Source: Marisalimonas marina
GTDB taxonomy: Bacteria > Pseudomonadota > Alphaproteobacteria > Puniceispirillales > Marisalimonadaceae
Direction of reading: 5' to 3'
Assembly (NCBI GenBank): GCA_038131365.1
Contig: JAYPPH010000003.1
Location: 434,001 to 498,000, forward strand
Length of the DNA stretch: 64,000 nt
The position numbers were made by a program, and so were the translations under genes. Below the pieces are notes generated by a model, which worked only from the letters and a program-made list of their open reading frames with translations, was not told the DNA's origin and ran no database searches. Below are positions 35,903-44,597 of this stretch, piece by piece. Within the stretch, counting starts at the first letter, position 1. Every line of letters starts with the position of its first letter.

Positions 35903-36670
35903 TTACTTTGCCTTTACTTGAGTTTTGCCAGTAACGTACTCTTGAACATTTTTATCTTTTAAGACTTTATCACAATTATCATCAGCAATTATTTCGCCTT
36001 GATAAAAGGCAATAACTCTTTCTGAGTAATTTTGAACAATGTCCATGTCATGCTCAACAAAGATTACAGTTAAGTCTTCTGCTGACAAAGCCTTAGCAAT
36101 TGTATCCATTAATGGGTATTTTTCTTCTGCACCAACCCCACTTGTCGGTTCATCTAATAACAAAATATCTGGTTTTCTTACTAATGCCATGGCAATATCA
36201 AGTAACTTTCTTACACCTCCAGGCAATTCACTTACTTGCCTATGTGCAAATTCGTTAAGAGAAAAACGAGAGAGCATTTCATCAATATAATCTGAATTTT
36301 CTTTTGAGCGTGCATTTTTAAAGTAAGAATGATTTTTTTGAGAAGTACCTAATGCCACTAATAAGTTTTCCCATGTTGACATAGGTTCAAATATTTGAGG
36401 TATTTGAAACGATCTACTTATACCTTTTTGTGTAATCACTCTTGGGTTTAAAGAAGTAATATTCTCATTTTTCAAAAATATACTTCCAGTATCTGGCTTT
36501 AGATATCCTGTTACCATATTCATAAAAGTTGTTTTACCAGCTCCATTGGAACCAATAAGAGATACCCTTTCACCCTTTTTGATACCTACGTTAATATCCT
36601 TTGCAGCAACCACAGCACCAAAAGATTTATTTATATTCTCAGCTCTTAATAAATCATCATTGTTAGACAT
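35903..36670 (-). CDS. livG: Liv-type ABC importer, ATP-binding protein LivG
   Basis: 255 residues. Walker A GSNGAGKTT, Walker B ILLLDEPTSGVG, switch His in VEHDMDIV. The signature motif reads LPGGVRKLLDIAMAL in place of the usual LSGGQQR, a variant seen in some LivG proteins. Pairs with LivF to form the asymmetric ATPase. Gap of 20 bases from livM. Confidence 0.9.
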   Translation of the reverse strand: MSNNDDLLRAENINKSFGAVVAAKDINVGIKKGERVSLIGSNGAGKTTFMNMVTGYLKPDTGSIFLKNENITSLNPRVITQKGISRSFQIPQIFEPMSTWENLLVALGTSQKNHSYFKNARSKENSDYIDEMLSRFSLNEFAHRQVSELPGGVRKLLDIAMALVRKPDILLLDEPTSGVGAEEKYPLMDTIAKALSAEDLTVIFVEHDMDIVQNYSERVIAFYQGEIIADDNCDKVLKDKNVQEYVTGKTQVKAK

Positions 36671-36690
36671 ATATAACTCTCAAACATTAA

Positions 36691-37644
36691 TTATTTTTTA
36701 AACTTATCGAAGAATTTTTTGAAAAAAGACCCAACTCCTGACGGAATAAAAATAATACTCAAAATTAAAAATACACCTAAAATTAATTGCCAAGTATCTG
36801 GAAAATATCTGCCAGAAAAGGATCTTACTAACTCTAAAAGCAACGCAGCCAAGAAAACTGCTGGAACACTTAAGTAACCTGCTAAAATTGATATAAATAC
36901 AAACTCACCTGAAGTTGTCCAATATGTAAATTCGGGGTCAATATGCCCTAACGCAATTCCGTTTAAAGCTCCCCCCATTCCACCTAAACCAGCGGCAATA
37001 GTGAAATTTAATACCGCCACATTAAAAGCTGATGAACCTAGGTATTCAACTCTTAGTTCATTTTCTCTCACGGCAAGAGCAATAAGACCTGGAGTAGAAT
37101 CGTAGTAATACTTAATAGCTATTGAGACCAAACCCGTCATAATTATTGATACAACATATAAAATGTAATCTGCATATTCTGGAGAGGGTTCGATACCAAA
37201 GTAAGTAGATTCAGGTAATACAAAACCATCTGATCCTCCGATAGCATCAATTTTGATTAAGATACCATATAAGACCATTGAAAAAGCAAGTGAAAGCATA
37301 GCAAAGAAAATATCTCTGTATCTCGCTAGTAATGGTGCAATAATTAAACCTACAAAACCAGTAAATATAAAGCTAATAAATAAAAGTAATATTGCATCAG
37401 TTAATCCAGCTTGTGTTCCTAAAAGGCCTGCAGTATATCCTCCAATACCGAAAACAAATCCTTGGCCAAAAGAAACTAAGCCTCCTCTCATTAGAGTAAT
37501 AATTCCAAGACCAACCAATCCATAAGCTATTGCTTTTGTTATTACAAAAACCAACCAATTAGGAATAAAAATCCCTACTACTATGAGCAAGGACATTAAA
37601 AAAATACTCTGAAAAAAAATATTGTTTATAAGTTTTGATGACAT
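36691..37644 (-). CDS. livM: Liv-type ABC importer, permease LivM
   Basis: 317 residues with about nine to ten hydrophobic spans. GLGIITLMRGGLVSFGQG, ARYRDIFFAMLSLAFSMVL, the cytoplasmic ALAVRENELRVEYLG (EAA-like loop contacting the ATPase) and GLGGMGGALNG identify LivM. Its ATG shares a base with the livH stop (TAATG at 37646-37642), a translational coupling junction. Confidence 0.92.
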   Translation of the reverse strand: MSSKLINNIFFQSIFLMSLLIVVGIFIPNWLVFVITKAIAYGLVGLGIITLMRGGLVSFGQGFVFGIGGYTAGLLGTQAGLTDAILLLFISFIFTGFVGLIIAPLLARYRDIFFAMLSLAFSMVLYGILIKIDAIGGSDGFVLPESTYFGIEPSPEYADYILYVVSIIMTGLVSIAIKYYYDSTPGLIALAVRENELRVEYLGSSAFNVAVLNFTIAAGLGGMGGALNGIALGHIDPEFTYWTTSGEFVFISILAGYLSVPAVFLAALLLELVRSFSGRYFPDTWQLILGVFLILSIIFIPSGVGSFFKKFFDKFKK

Positions 37645-38543
37645 TATATCTTCCTAGCTTGTGTTCCTTGAAACAAACCCTTGGGCCTGAATATTAGCAT
37701 GCCTGCCATACAAAAATACATAATAAAAATTTCTGCCTCTGGAAGTTTATGTACACATGCTGCTCTTGCCATACCAATGATAAGCGCACCAATAACAGCG
37801 CCAGGAATACTTCCTAAACCACCAATAATTACAACTGCAAAGCTCTCGATAACAACAGCAACACTGATACCAACTTGCACAGATATTAACGGTGCAGTAA
37901 ATGAACCAGCAAGAGCTGCTAAAAATGCCCCTACAAAAAAAGCAGCTAAGTAAACTTTATTAATATTTACGCCCATACATCCGCTTATTTCTGGGTTGTG
38001 AATAACAGCAAGAACTATTTTCCCGGATTTTGTTTTATTTAGGACAAGCCATAAAAAGAGACCGCAAAATATAGCTAACCCAATAAGTGCCAAATCATAT
38101 CCAACATAATATAATGAACCGAATTCAAGGGCTCCTAGCAATTCTCTTGGCTCAGATACATAAAAAGATTCCATTCCCCAAATTAATTTTTGAACATCTT
38201 CTAAAACAAGATAAATTGCATATGTAACTAAAACAATTAGGACTTCGTCCTGACCATAAAATCGTCTAAGTATACCTTTTTCCATTATTGGTGTTATAAC
38301 TATAGCTACAGCAAGGGCAGAAAGTAACATTGTTAAAATTACGAACTGATCTGGTACACCTAAAGAATAGAAAATAGGAACCAAGGTTGCTGTTGAATAA
38401 GCACCAAGAGCATATATACCACCATGGGCTATATTTAGTATTTTAAGAACGCCGAAAACAAAAGTTAGGCCAAGTGCAACAATAAAAAGCCATGAGGCAT
38501 AAATTGCTCCATCTAAAAATATTGTGAGAATTTCGTCTATCAA
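37644..38543 (-). CDS. livH: Liv-type ABC importer, permease LivH
   Basis: 299 residues, eight or so hydrophobic spans. FVFGVLKILNIAHGGIYALGAY is the diagnostic N-terminal motif, and IIGGLGSIPGAVIGALIIG the C-terminal one. Forms the channel with LivM. The gene begins 92 bases after livK, the gap being occupied by a strong hairpin. Confidence 0.93.
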   Translation of the reverse strand: MIDEILTIFLDGAIYASWLFIVALGLTFVFGVLKILNIAHGGIYALGAYSTATLVPIFYSLGVPDQFVILTMLLSALAVAIVITPIMEKGILRRFYGQDEVLIVLVTYAIYLVLEDVQKLIWGMESFYVSEPRELLGALEFGSLYYVGYDLALIGLAIFCGLFLWLVLNKTKSGKIVLAVIHNPEISGCMGVNINKVYLAAFFVGAFLAALAGSFTAPLISVQVGISVAVVIESFAVVIIGGLGSIPGAVIGALIIGMARAACVHKLPEAEIFIMYFCMAGMLIFRPKGLFQGTQARKI

Positions 38544-38579
38544 TTTAATCTCGTATTTAGAATATTAATCAAGTTTATT

Positions 38580-38614
38580 AAAAGCCAAGGAATATCAATA
38601 ATACCTTGGCTTTT
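38580..38614 (-). terminator. Hairpin between livK and livH (attenuator-like terminator)
   Basis: AAAAGCCAAGG (38580-38590) pairs with CCTTGGCTTTT (38604-38614) to form an 11-bp stem with a 13-nt loop; on the minus strand it is followed by an A/T-rich stretch with a short U run from the stem itself. It starts 22 bases after the livK stop. A stem here is common in importers in which the binding protein is needed in excess: it stabilises the livK mRNA end and lets only part of transcription reach livHMGF. Confidence 0.7.
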
Positions 38615-38635
38615 AACTTAGTTACGTAAAACAGA

Positions 38636-39937
38636 TTAGCAATCAGCTCCAGGAAAGCCTGCATTAATCCAGTCCACAGCCTTGATGCCGTTAGGTGGAT
38701 TTACACAAGAAGCTTTATATCTTACGATATCAGTAACAATAATGTTACCATCTTTATCCTTGGCTGTCTTGCCTATTGCGTGTGGCTGAATAGCTTGATG
38801 ACCATTTCCAAGTTTCATCTGTACTAGTCCTCCAGGAGCCTCAAATTCAAGGCCCGTGAATGCTTCAGCTATTTGATCTTTATTAGGCTTTTTCCCACCA
38901 TTTTTATCCATAGCTTTCTCGATAGCCATTTTAAGACCCATTAATCCTTGAACCATTCTATAAGGAGGTTGTGCTGGAAAAACTCCATATTCATCCATGT
39001 ATGCTTTGTAAAACCACTTATTCAATGGTGTGTCTGGAGCCATCATTCCATATTGACCTCTTGCTCCTAAAATAACACCTTCAGGATATTTTTTACCCAA
39101 CCCTGGCATCACGTGGTCACCGGCAGAAAAAACTACCTGAGTTCTTTTAAAAAATCCCCTTGGCTTTGCCTGTAGAATAAATGATTGTAAATCACCACCC
39201 CACAGAGAACTATGTACAACTTTCGCTTTAGAATTTAATAAAGCAGATATTTCTGTTCCATACTGACCTGAAAATAATTTTGGAAATAACTCATTTTTGA
39301 TTTCAGAATTAGGAGATAATTTTTTTACTGAAACACTAAAATCTTTCCAACTATCCTTTCCCCATGCATAATTTTGATTAATACCAGCTATAGAACTAAT
39401 ATCATGCCCCTTTTCAATTAAATATTTCGCAATTGCAATGTTATCCATTGCTGCATGAGCAGCAGTCCTGAAAACATATTTGTAGGATGCATCTTCAAAA
39501 ACTCTTGGTGTGCCACAGTCATATAAAACTGTTAAAGCTTGAAGTTCATCTGCCACTGATGGTATTGCCATACAGTCACCTGATGATACATATCCAAGAA
39601 CTGCATCCACCTTATCTCTTTGAACAAGATTTCTAAATTCCTGAACTTGTTTAGTAGCTCCACCAGATTCATCTATAGGAATAGCAGTAATTTTCATACC
39701 GCCAAAACCTTTTTTATTATATGGTGCTGGAGCTTTGCCTTCATTAAGCAACTTAATAAAGAGCTTTCCCCCATTCCAAGCAGGAACACCAAAAGGTTCA
39801 GCTGCAGGTCCAGATAAAAAAGTTACAACCCCAAGCTTAAACTCACCATGTCCATCTGAATTAGCTGAGCCCACAAAACTTAAAAGGGAAGCTAAAATAG
39901 ATGATAACACAATTAGACTTTGTCTAAAAAATTTCAT
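38636..39937 (-). CDS. Liv-type ABC importer, periplasmic substrate-binding protein
   Basis: 433 residues, signal peptide through about residue 27 (RQSLIVLSSILASLLSFVGSANS). Mature part is a type I periplasmic binding protein: KLGVVTFLSGPAAEPFG, the LNEGKAPAPYNKKGFGG insertion, QEFRNLVQRDKVDAVLGYVSSG. Longer than LivK of E. coli (about 370) and closer to the amide/urea/organic acid-binding members, so leucine is not assured as ligand. Very strong RBS TGGAGGA seven bases before ATG agrees with high expression. Mature protein ends with two Cys. Confidence 0.88.
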   Translation of the reverse strand: MKFFRQSLIVLSSILASLLSFVGSANSDGHGEFKLGVVTFLSGPAAEPFGVPAWNGGKLFIKLLNEGKAPAPYNKKGFGGMKITAIPIDESGGATKQVQEFRNLVQRDKVDAVLGYVSSGDCMAIPSVADELQALTVLYDCGTPRVFEDASYKYVFRTAAHAAMDNIAIAKYLIEKGHDISSIAGINQNYAWGKDSWKDFSVSVKKLSPNSEIKNELFPKLFSGQYGTEISALLNSKAKVVHSSLWGGDLQSFILQAKPRGFFKRTQVVFSAGDHVMPGLGKKYPEGVILGARGQYGMMAPDTPLNKWFYKAYMDEYGVFPAQPPYRMVQGLMGLKMAIEKAMDKNGGKKPNKDQIAEAFTGLEFEAPGGLVQMKLGNGHQAIQPHAIGKTAKDKDGNIIVTDIVRYKASCVNPPNGIKAVDWINAGFPGADC

Positions 39938-40016
39938 TATTTTCCTCCAAAATTTTTATTTGTTTTATTAAACATAATAAATTCTTTAAAAACAATATAA
40001 ATGAGTATTTTTTTAA

Positions 40017-40949
40017 TTATAATCCAGAAAGTGAAATCGCCTCTCTTAGAGAATTTATTTCCTTTTCTGATAATTTCATTAATGGCGGCCGAACTATAGC
40101 CTTATCCATCAACCCAAGTAGGACTAGTGTTTCTTTCATTCTGTTATGCATATCAAGAAATGGTGGCGCATAAAAAGCTTGAACTAGTGGGTAAATTTTC
40201 TCATTAATTTTTTGCGCTGTTTCAAGATCTTTATTTTTAATTGCAAAAAACAAATCAACTTGGAGAGAGGCAATTACACTACCTGCTCCAGACAATAAAC
40301 CTTTAGCGCCCATTACAAGAGAGGACATAAGCCACGAACTATGTGTTGTAAGAACGTTAACAGGGTTAGGTAAGTTTTGAAAAGTTTTAATATGCTTCTC
40401 ATGCAACATAGGCTCATTAGACCAATCTTTTATTGCTTTGATAGTGGGAACTTTCTCAAATAATAGTAATAAGGTTTCAAAAGGATATGTTAAATTACCT
40501 GACGAAGGGTAATTAAAGCATATTAAAGGAAGATCAGTAGCGTCTGCAATTCTACTAAAATGTTCCACAGCCATTTCAGGTCTTAAATGACCTCCCATAG
40601 ACATGCTTTGAGGAGGAAAGCATAATAATGCAGATGCACCATTAGTATCAGACATTTTTGCTATCTTAGCAGCTTCAATACTACCATCTGCATACACTCC
40701 ATTTATTACTGGAACAGTATCTCCAATCTCATCTAAAGAGAAATTTAAGATCCTTTTCTGTTCATCAAAAGAACAAGCATGGATTTCTGAAGAATGTCCG
40801 TTAACTGTAACAGCAGATATCCGAGAAGTTAAGGCACACTCTCTTATGTGTTTTCTACTGGCTTTTTCATTTATTTGAAAATCTTCATCGAATGCTAACA
40901 AAGTAGCTGGAATTACGCCTTCTAATTCTATTTTATTTTTAAGAGACAA
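40017..40949 (-). CDS. DapA-family aldolase/lyase (second)
   Basis: 310 residues. Schiff-base lysine K174 (IKAIKDWSN), tyrosine Y147 (CFNYPSSG). The carboxylate loop is GHSSE (51-55), different from true DapA GTTGE and from the family member at 4197, so the two are not simple duplicates. Likely a keto-acid lyase. Lies 67 bases upstream of livK's start on the same strand and could be transcribed with it. Confidence 0.8.
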   Translation of the reverse strand: MSLKNKIELEGVIPATLLAFDEDFQINEKASRKHIRECALTSRISAVTVNGHSSEIHACSFDEQKRILNFSLDEIGDTVPVINGVYADGSIEAAKIAKMSDTNGASALLCFPPQSMSMGGHLRPEMAVEHFSRIADATDLPLICFNYPSSGNLTYPFETLLLLFEKVPTIKAIKDWSNEPMLHEKHIKTFQNLPNPVNVLTTHSSWLMSSLVMGAKGLLSGAGSVIASLQVDLFFAIKNKDLETAQKINEKIYPLVQAFYAPPFLDMHNRMKETLVLLGLMDKAIVRPPLMKLSEKEINSLREAISLSGL

Positions 40950-41036
40950 CTAAATCTCCATAATTTAATTTTTATTTATTATAAAATACACTATCATTTA
41001 TCAAAGTTTTTCAAATATAAAAAAAGAGATTAAACA

Positions 41037-41498
41037 ATGGTAATAATACAAAGTCCTTCTGAAATTCAAAACTATATAGATAAACCATTAACTCCCAGTG
41101 ACTGGTATCACGTAACACAAGAGAAAATAAATAAATTTGCAGATGCCACTTCAGATCATCAATGGATACATGTTGACGAAGAGAGAGCAAAAGAAGAAAT
41201 GCCTGATGGGAAAACAATTGCTCATGGATATTATATGGTTTCTCTACTGCCAAAATTAGCTGCTCAAAACGCAGAAATTAAAAACACATCTCGAACTCTT
41301 AACTATGGATCAGATAAAGTTCGTTTTATTAACATGGTCAAAGTGGGATCATACGTAAGACTAAATAGGACTATTATTTCTTGCGAAGAAATGAAAAATG
41401 GAGGTTTCAGAGTTGTAAATAAGTGTGAATTAGAAATCAAAGATGAAAACAAGCCTGCATTTGTTGCAGAGACAATATCCCTCCATTTCCCCAAATAA
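41037..41498 (+). CDS. MaoC-like enoyl-CoA hydratase
   Basis: 153 residues, single hotdog. The (R)-hydratase motif is ATSDHQWIHVDEERA with catalytic D40 and H45, followed by the IAHGYYMVSLLPKL helix. Hydrates 2-enoyl-CoA to (R)-3-hydroxyacyl-CoA, though NodN-like members act on other substrates. Twelve bases separate its stop from the RBS-preceded start of the next oxidoreductase gene. Confidence 0.88.
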   Translation: MVIIQSPSEIQNYIDKPLTPSDWYHVTQEKINKFADATSDHQWIHVDEERAKEEMPDGKTIAHGYYMVSLLPKLAAQNAEIKNTSRTLNYGSDKVRFINMVKVGSYVRLNRTIISCEEMKNGGFRVVNKCELEIKDENKPAFVAETISLHFPK

Positions 41499-41511
41499 TA
41501 AAGGAGTTAAT

Positions 41512-42480
41512 ATGAAAGCTATTATTTGTAATGATTTTGGTCCAATTGAAAATATTGAATATAAGGAAGTGGATGAACCCAAAATTGATAAAGATAGCAT
41601 TATTATCAATGTTAAATCTGTCGGTGTAAATTTTCCTGACGGTCTTCTTGTACAAGGAAAATATCAACTTAAACCAGAAACACCGTTTATTCCAGGCATG
41701 GAAATAGCTGGTGAAGTCATTGAACTTGGCTCAAATGTCACAAATTTTAAATTAGGCGATCGTGTCGCGGCTTTATCTCAACTCAATGGTTATGCTGAAA
41801 AGGCCTTAGCCAAAACATCATCTTCATTTAATATACCCGAAAATATGTCATTCGATGATGCATGTGCATTACTGTGCGCTTACGGGACCTCACATTATGC
41901 CTTAAAGCAAAGAGCACAGTTAAAAAAAGATGAGACGCTAGTTGTACTAGGGGCTTCAGGCTCAACTGGAATAGCTGCTATTCAAATTGGTAAAATTATG
42001 GGCGCAAGGGTAATTGCAGTTGCTTCAAGTAGTGAAAAACAAAAAGTAGCCAAAGAAAATGGAGCAGATTTAACAATAGGTTATGACAACCTAAAAGAGA
42101 GATTAAAAGAAATTTCCGGAGGCAAAGGGATCGACGTCATCTTTGATCCAGTTGGTGGTGATATTTTCGACACAGCAGCTAGGACAATGGCAAGAAAAGG
42201 AAGGCTATTAGTAATCGGCTTTGCGTCTGGTTCCATACCTAAATTTGCTGTAAATTTAGCCCTTGTTAAAGAATTCAGCGTTGTTGGTGTTTTTTGGGGA
42301 GCATTTACTAGATCAGAACCCGATGAGTATAAAGAAAATATGACAGAACTATTTGGTTGGTATGAACAAAAACTCTTAAAGCCCTTAATTGAAGAAAATT
42401 ATCATTTGTCTGAAGCAGCTCCAGTTCTTAAAAAAATTCTTGATAGAGGCGCAAAAGGTAAAATCGTTTTAAAGCCCTAA
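41512..42480 (+). CDS. NADPH:quinone oxidoreductase-like MDR protein
   Basis: 322 residues, zinc-independent medium-chain dehydrogenase/reductase. N-terminal GroES-like domain with VNFPDGLLVQGKYQ and GMEIAGEVIELG, Rossmann loop VLGASGSTGIAA, then the C-terminal LVIGFASGSIPKF. Start at 41512 has AAAGGAG eight bases upstream; an in-frame ATG at 41443 would overlap the MaoC gene and lacks an RBS. Might reduce an enoyl-CoA or a quinone; context favours the former. Confidence 0.87.
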   Translation: MKAIICNDFGPIENIEYKEVDEPKIDKDSIIINVKSVGVNFPDGLLVQGKYQLKPETPFIPGMEIAGEVIELGSNVTNFKLGDRVAALSQLNGYAEKALAKTSSSFNIPENMSFDDACALLCAYGTSHYALKQRAQLKKDETLVVLGASGSTGIAAIQIGKIMGARVIAVASSSEKQKVAKENGADLTIGYDNLKERLKEISGGKGIDVIFDPVGGDIFDTAARTMARKGRLLVIGFASGSIPKFAVNLALVKEFSVVGVFWGAFTRSEPDEYKENMTELFGWYEQKLLKPLIEENYHLSEAAPVLKKILDRGAKGKIVLKP

Positions 42481-42507
42481 TAATTTTGTTTAATGTTTTT
42501 TTAATAA

Positions 42508-43302
42508 TCAATCTTTATTTATTAAAAATTTAAAACTTAATGACAGAAAAAAAAGTATTGCACTTATAACGACTATTGATGGTCCGGATGGTGCATCTAG
42601 CTCTACTGAAAGAAATATACCTGAAAAAACTGAAATGATACCTACTAAGGTTGCAATCAATGCCATTTGTCCTGGTGAGTTAGCTAATCTTCTAGAAGTT
42701 GCAGCAGGTATAATCAACATAGCAGTTATAAGAAGCAAGCCAATGATTTGAAGTGATACTGCTACGACTATTGTTAAGACTAAGGTTAATAATAAGTTAA
42801 TATAAATAGGGTTTATCCCCTCAGCTCTGGCTAAATCTTCATCAATTGTGACTAAAAGTAAGGAAGACCAATTAAGAAAAATTAAAAGAATTGCGATGGC
42901 TACTCCTATGTACATAACCCATAAATCACCCGAGCTTACAGTTAGTACATCTCCAAATAAAAAAGCTTCAATATCAATTTTAATTCTATTTAATGAAATT
43001 ACTATAATACCAATTGATAGGGCAAGATGCGCTAAAACTCCTAGAAGGGTGTCTGTCGATAAAATTTTATTTTGTTGTAACCATAAAAAAAGGATACCGA
43101 ATAATAAACAGACAAAGATGACACCAAAATTAATTCCAGTTCCCAGTAATATACCTAATCCAACACCAAGCAATGAACTATGTGCTATCGATTCACCATA
43201 ATATGACATCCTTCTCCAGACAACAAAGCAACCAACCAAACCTGAAATTAAGGCAACTGCAATGCCAGCTAATAAAGCTCTAATTATAAATGGGTCAGTT
43301 AT
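42508..43302 (-). CDS. znuB: Zinc ABC importer permease ZnuB, ATA in place of start codon
   Basis: Homology to ZnuB extends 5' of the first TTG (43239): residues DPFIIRALLAGIAVALISG are the expected first helix and precede LVGCFVVWRRMSYYGES, a core motif. Reading from ATA at 43302 gives 264 residues, the usual ZnuB length (about 261). No ATG, GTG or TTG lies in frame between the znuC stop and 43239. The znuC stop and this ATA overlap as TAATA, matching the TAATG junctions elsewhere in the window, and GGAG sits upstream. About eight TM spans. Start codon is the uncertain part. Confidence 0.85.
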   Translation of the reverse strand: MTDPFIIRALLAGIAVALISGLVGCFVVWRRMSYYGESIAHSSLLGVGLGILLGTGINFGVIFVCLLFGILFLWLQQNKILSTDTLLGVLAHLALSIGIIVISLNRIKIDIEAFLFGDVLTVSSGDLWVMYIGVAIAILLIFLNWSSLLLVTIDEDLARAEGINPIYINLLLTLVLTIVVAVSLQIIGLLLITAMLIIPAATSRRLANSPGQMALIATLVGIISVFSGIFLSVELDAPSGPSIVVISAILFFLSLSFKFLINKD

Positions 43303-44048
43303 TATTCTTCTCCTGCTAAATGATTGTGATCATGATTGTGGTCATGACTATGCTGATAGATAGACATCATGTTAGCCATATCTTTTCCAAACATGGAGAG
43401 AAACTCTGGATCTTTTGCAATTTGTTGTGGTGCGCCTGAACAACAAATATGTTTATAAAGGCATAGAACTTTCTTTGTAGAAACCATTACTAAATGTAAA
43501 TCATGAGAAACCATTAAAATACTAATATCTCTTTTAGAATAAATTTCTTGAATTAGTTTATAAAAATTCAATTGCCCAGAAATATCTAAATTCTGCGCAG
43601 GTTCATCCAAAATTAGTAAATCAGGATTATTTAAAAGACTTCTAGCAAGCAAGACCCTTTGCATTTCGCCACCTGACAAAACTGAAAGTTGCTTATTTAC
43701 TATTTCACCTATACTCACTTCTGTGATTACTTTATTAAGAGAGATGTCATCATATTCTTTTCTAACAGTTATAAAATCTTTAACTGTAATTGGCATTGTA
43801 TTAATAATGCTTATACTTTGCGGCATATAACCTATTTTTAATTTTTCTTTTCTCTCAATTCTACCTGAGGTTGGTTTATAAAAGCCCATTAGACATTTTA
43901 GGAGCATAGTCTTGCCTGCACCGTTTGGTCCAATTATAGTAATAAAGTCGTTTTTATTAATTTGGATGTCAATATTGTCTAAAATAGATTTTTGATGTTT
44001 CAAAACACTAACGTTTTTAGCAGAAATTAGAGCATTAGTTATTTTCAT
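43302..44048 (-). CDS. znuC: Zinc ABC importer ATPase ZnuC
   Basis: 248 residues. Walker A GPNGAGKT (40-47), signature LSGGE (124-128), Walker B LLILDEP (144-150), then SHDLHLVM. The C-terminal tail after residue 230 is His-rich (HSHDHNHDHNH), as in many ZnuC proteins and probably a metal sensor or buffer. Overlaps the zur stop by four bases (ATGA) and forms the zur-znuC-znuB operon. Confidence 0.95.
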   Translation of the reverse strand: MKITNALISAKNVSVLKHQKSILDNIDIQINKNDFITIIGPNGAGKTMLLKCLMGFYKPTSGRIERKEKLKIGYMPQSISIINTMPITVKDFITVRKEYDDISLNKVITEVSIGEIVNKQLSVLSGGEMQRVLLARSLLNNPDLLILDEPAQNLDISGQLNFYKLIQEIYSKRDISILMVSHDLHLVMVSTKKVLCLYKHICCSGAPQQIAKDPEFLSMFGKDMANMMSIYQHSHDHNHDHNHLAGEE

Positions 44049-44509
44049 TTTTTACTGCAATCCAAGCAATGTCCTTCAATTTCTAAAGTAGTATTACTTA
44101 TTATAAAATTATTATGAACAGCTGTTTTAGATATTCTATCTTTTAAACTATCATCGCAGCATTCTTGATAAAGATTGCATTTTTTACATATAAGAAAATA
44201 GCATTCTTCATGAGTTTTGGGGTGGAAACACCCTACAAAAGAATTTATAGAATTCAATTTATGCACAAACCCATTTTCGATTAAAAAATCAATAGCTCTA
44301 TAAACTGTAGGAGGATGAGAGGGCTTGTTTGTTATATTTCTAATTTCATCAAGTATCTGGTAAGCTTTTATAGGTTTATTGTTTTTTATAATTATTTCAA
44401 AAACTTGCTTACGAATATCAGTAAAACCTAGGTTATTTGATCTACAAATTTCATCAACTCTGCTAATTGTAGCATTCAACTCAGATATAGATTTTGATTT
44501 TTTCTTCAT
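44045..44509 (-). CDS. zur: Fur-family zinc uptake regulator
   Basis: 154 residues. Winged helix with recognition region PPTVYRAIDFLIENGFVHKL, then the dimerisation part with structural zinc Cys pairs CKKC (108, 111) and CLDC (148, 151) plus a Cys-rich CFHPKTHEEC segment. Location between znuA and znuCB, and the palindrome in the divergent region, mark it as Zur rather than Fur. When zinc-loaded it would repress both operons including itself. Confidence 0.93.
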   Translation of the reverse strand: MKKKSKSISELNATISRVDEICRSNNLGFTDIRKQVFEIIIKNNKPIKAYQILDEIRNITNKPSHPPTVYRAIDFLIENGFVHKLNSINSFVGCFHPKTHEECYFLICKKCNLYQECCDDSLKDRISKTAVHNNFIISNTTLEIEGHCLDCSKK

Positions 44510-44531
44510 AATTTACCTTACAATAATAAGG

Positions 44532-44559
44532 TTGACACTTAAACAAAATTATATATGTT
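44532..44559 (+). promoter_or_regulatory. Promoter for znuA operon
   Basis: Consensus TTGACA at 44532-44537, then TATGTT at 44554-44559 with a 16-base spacer. The znuA ATG is 39 bases downstream of the -10. The -10 overlaps the Zur palindrome, so bound Zur would block polymerase. Confidence 0.6.
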
Positions 44560-44576
44560 ATGTTATAACATTGCAA
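44548..44576 (-). promoter_or_regulatory. Promoter for zur-znuC-znuB operon
   Basis: On the minus strand, TTGCAA (44576-44571) and a perfect TATAAT (44553-44548) are separated by 17 bases. The whole palindrome occupies that spacer. The zur ATG lies 39 bases downstream of the -10. Confidence 0.65.
44555..44571. promoter_or_regulatory. Zur operator (17-bp 7-3-7 palindrome)
   Basis: ATGTTAT-GTT-ATAACAT: two perfect 7-base arms around three bases. The arms fit the TGTTAT/ATAACA core known in proteobacterial Zur boxes. It lies in the 88-base gap between zur and znuA and overlaps both divergent promoters, so one site can control both directions. Confidence 0.75.
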
Positions 44577-44597
44577 TGATAAGTTAAGGGATATTTA

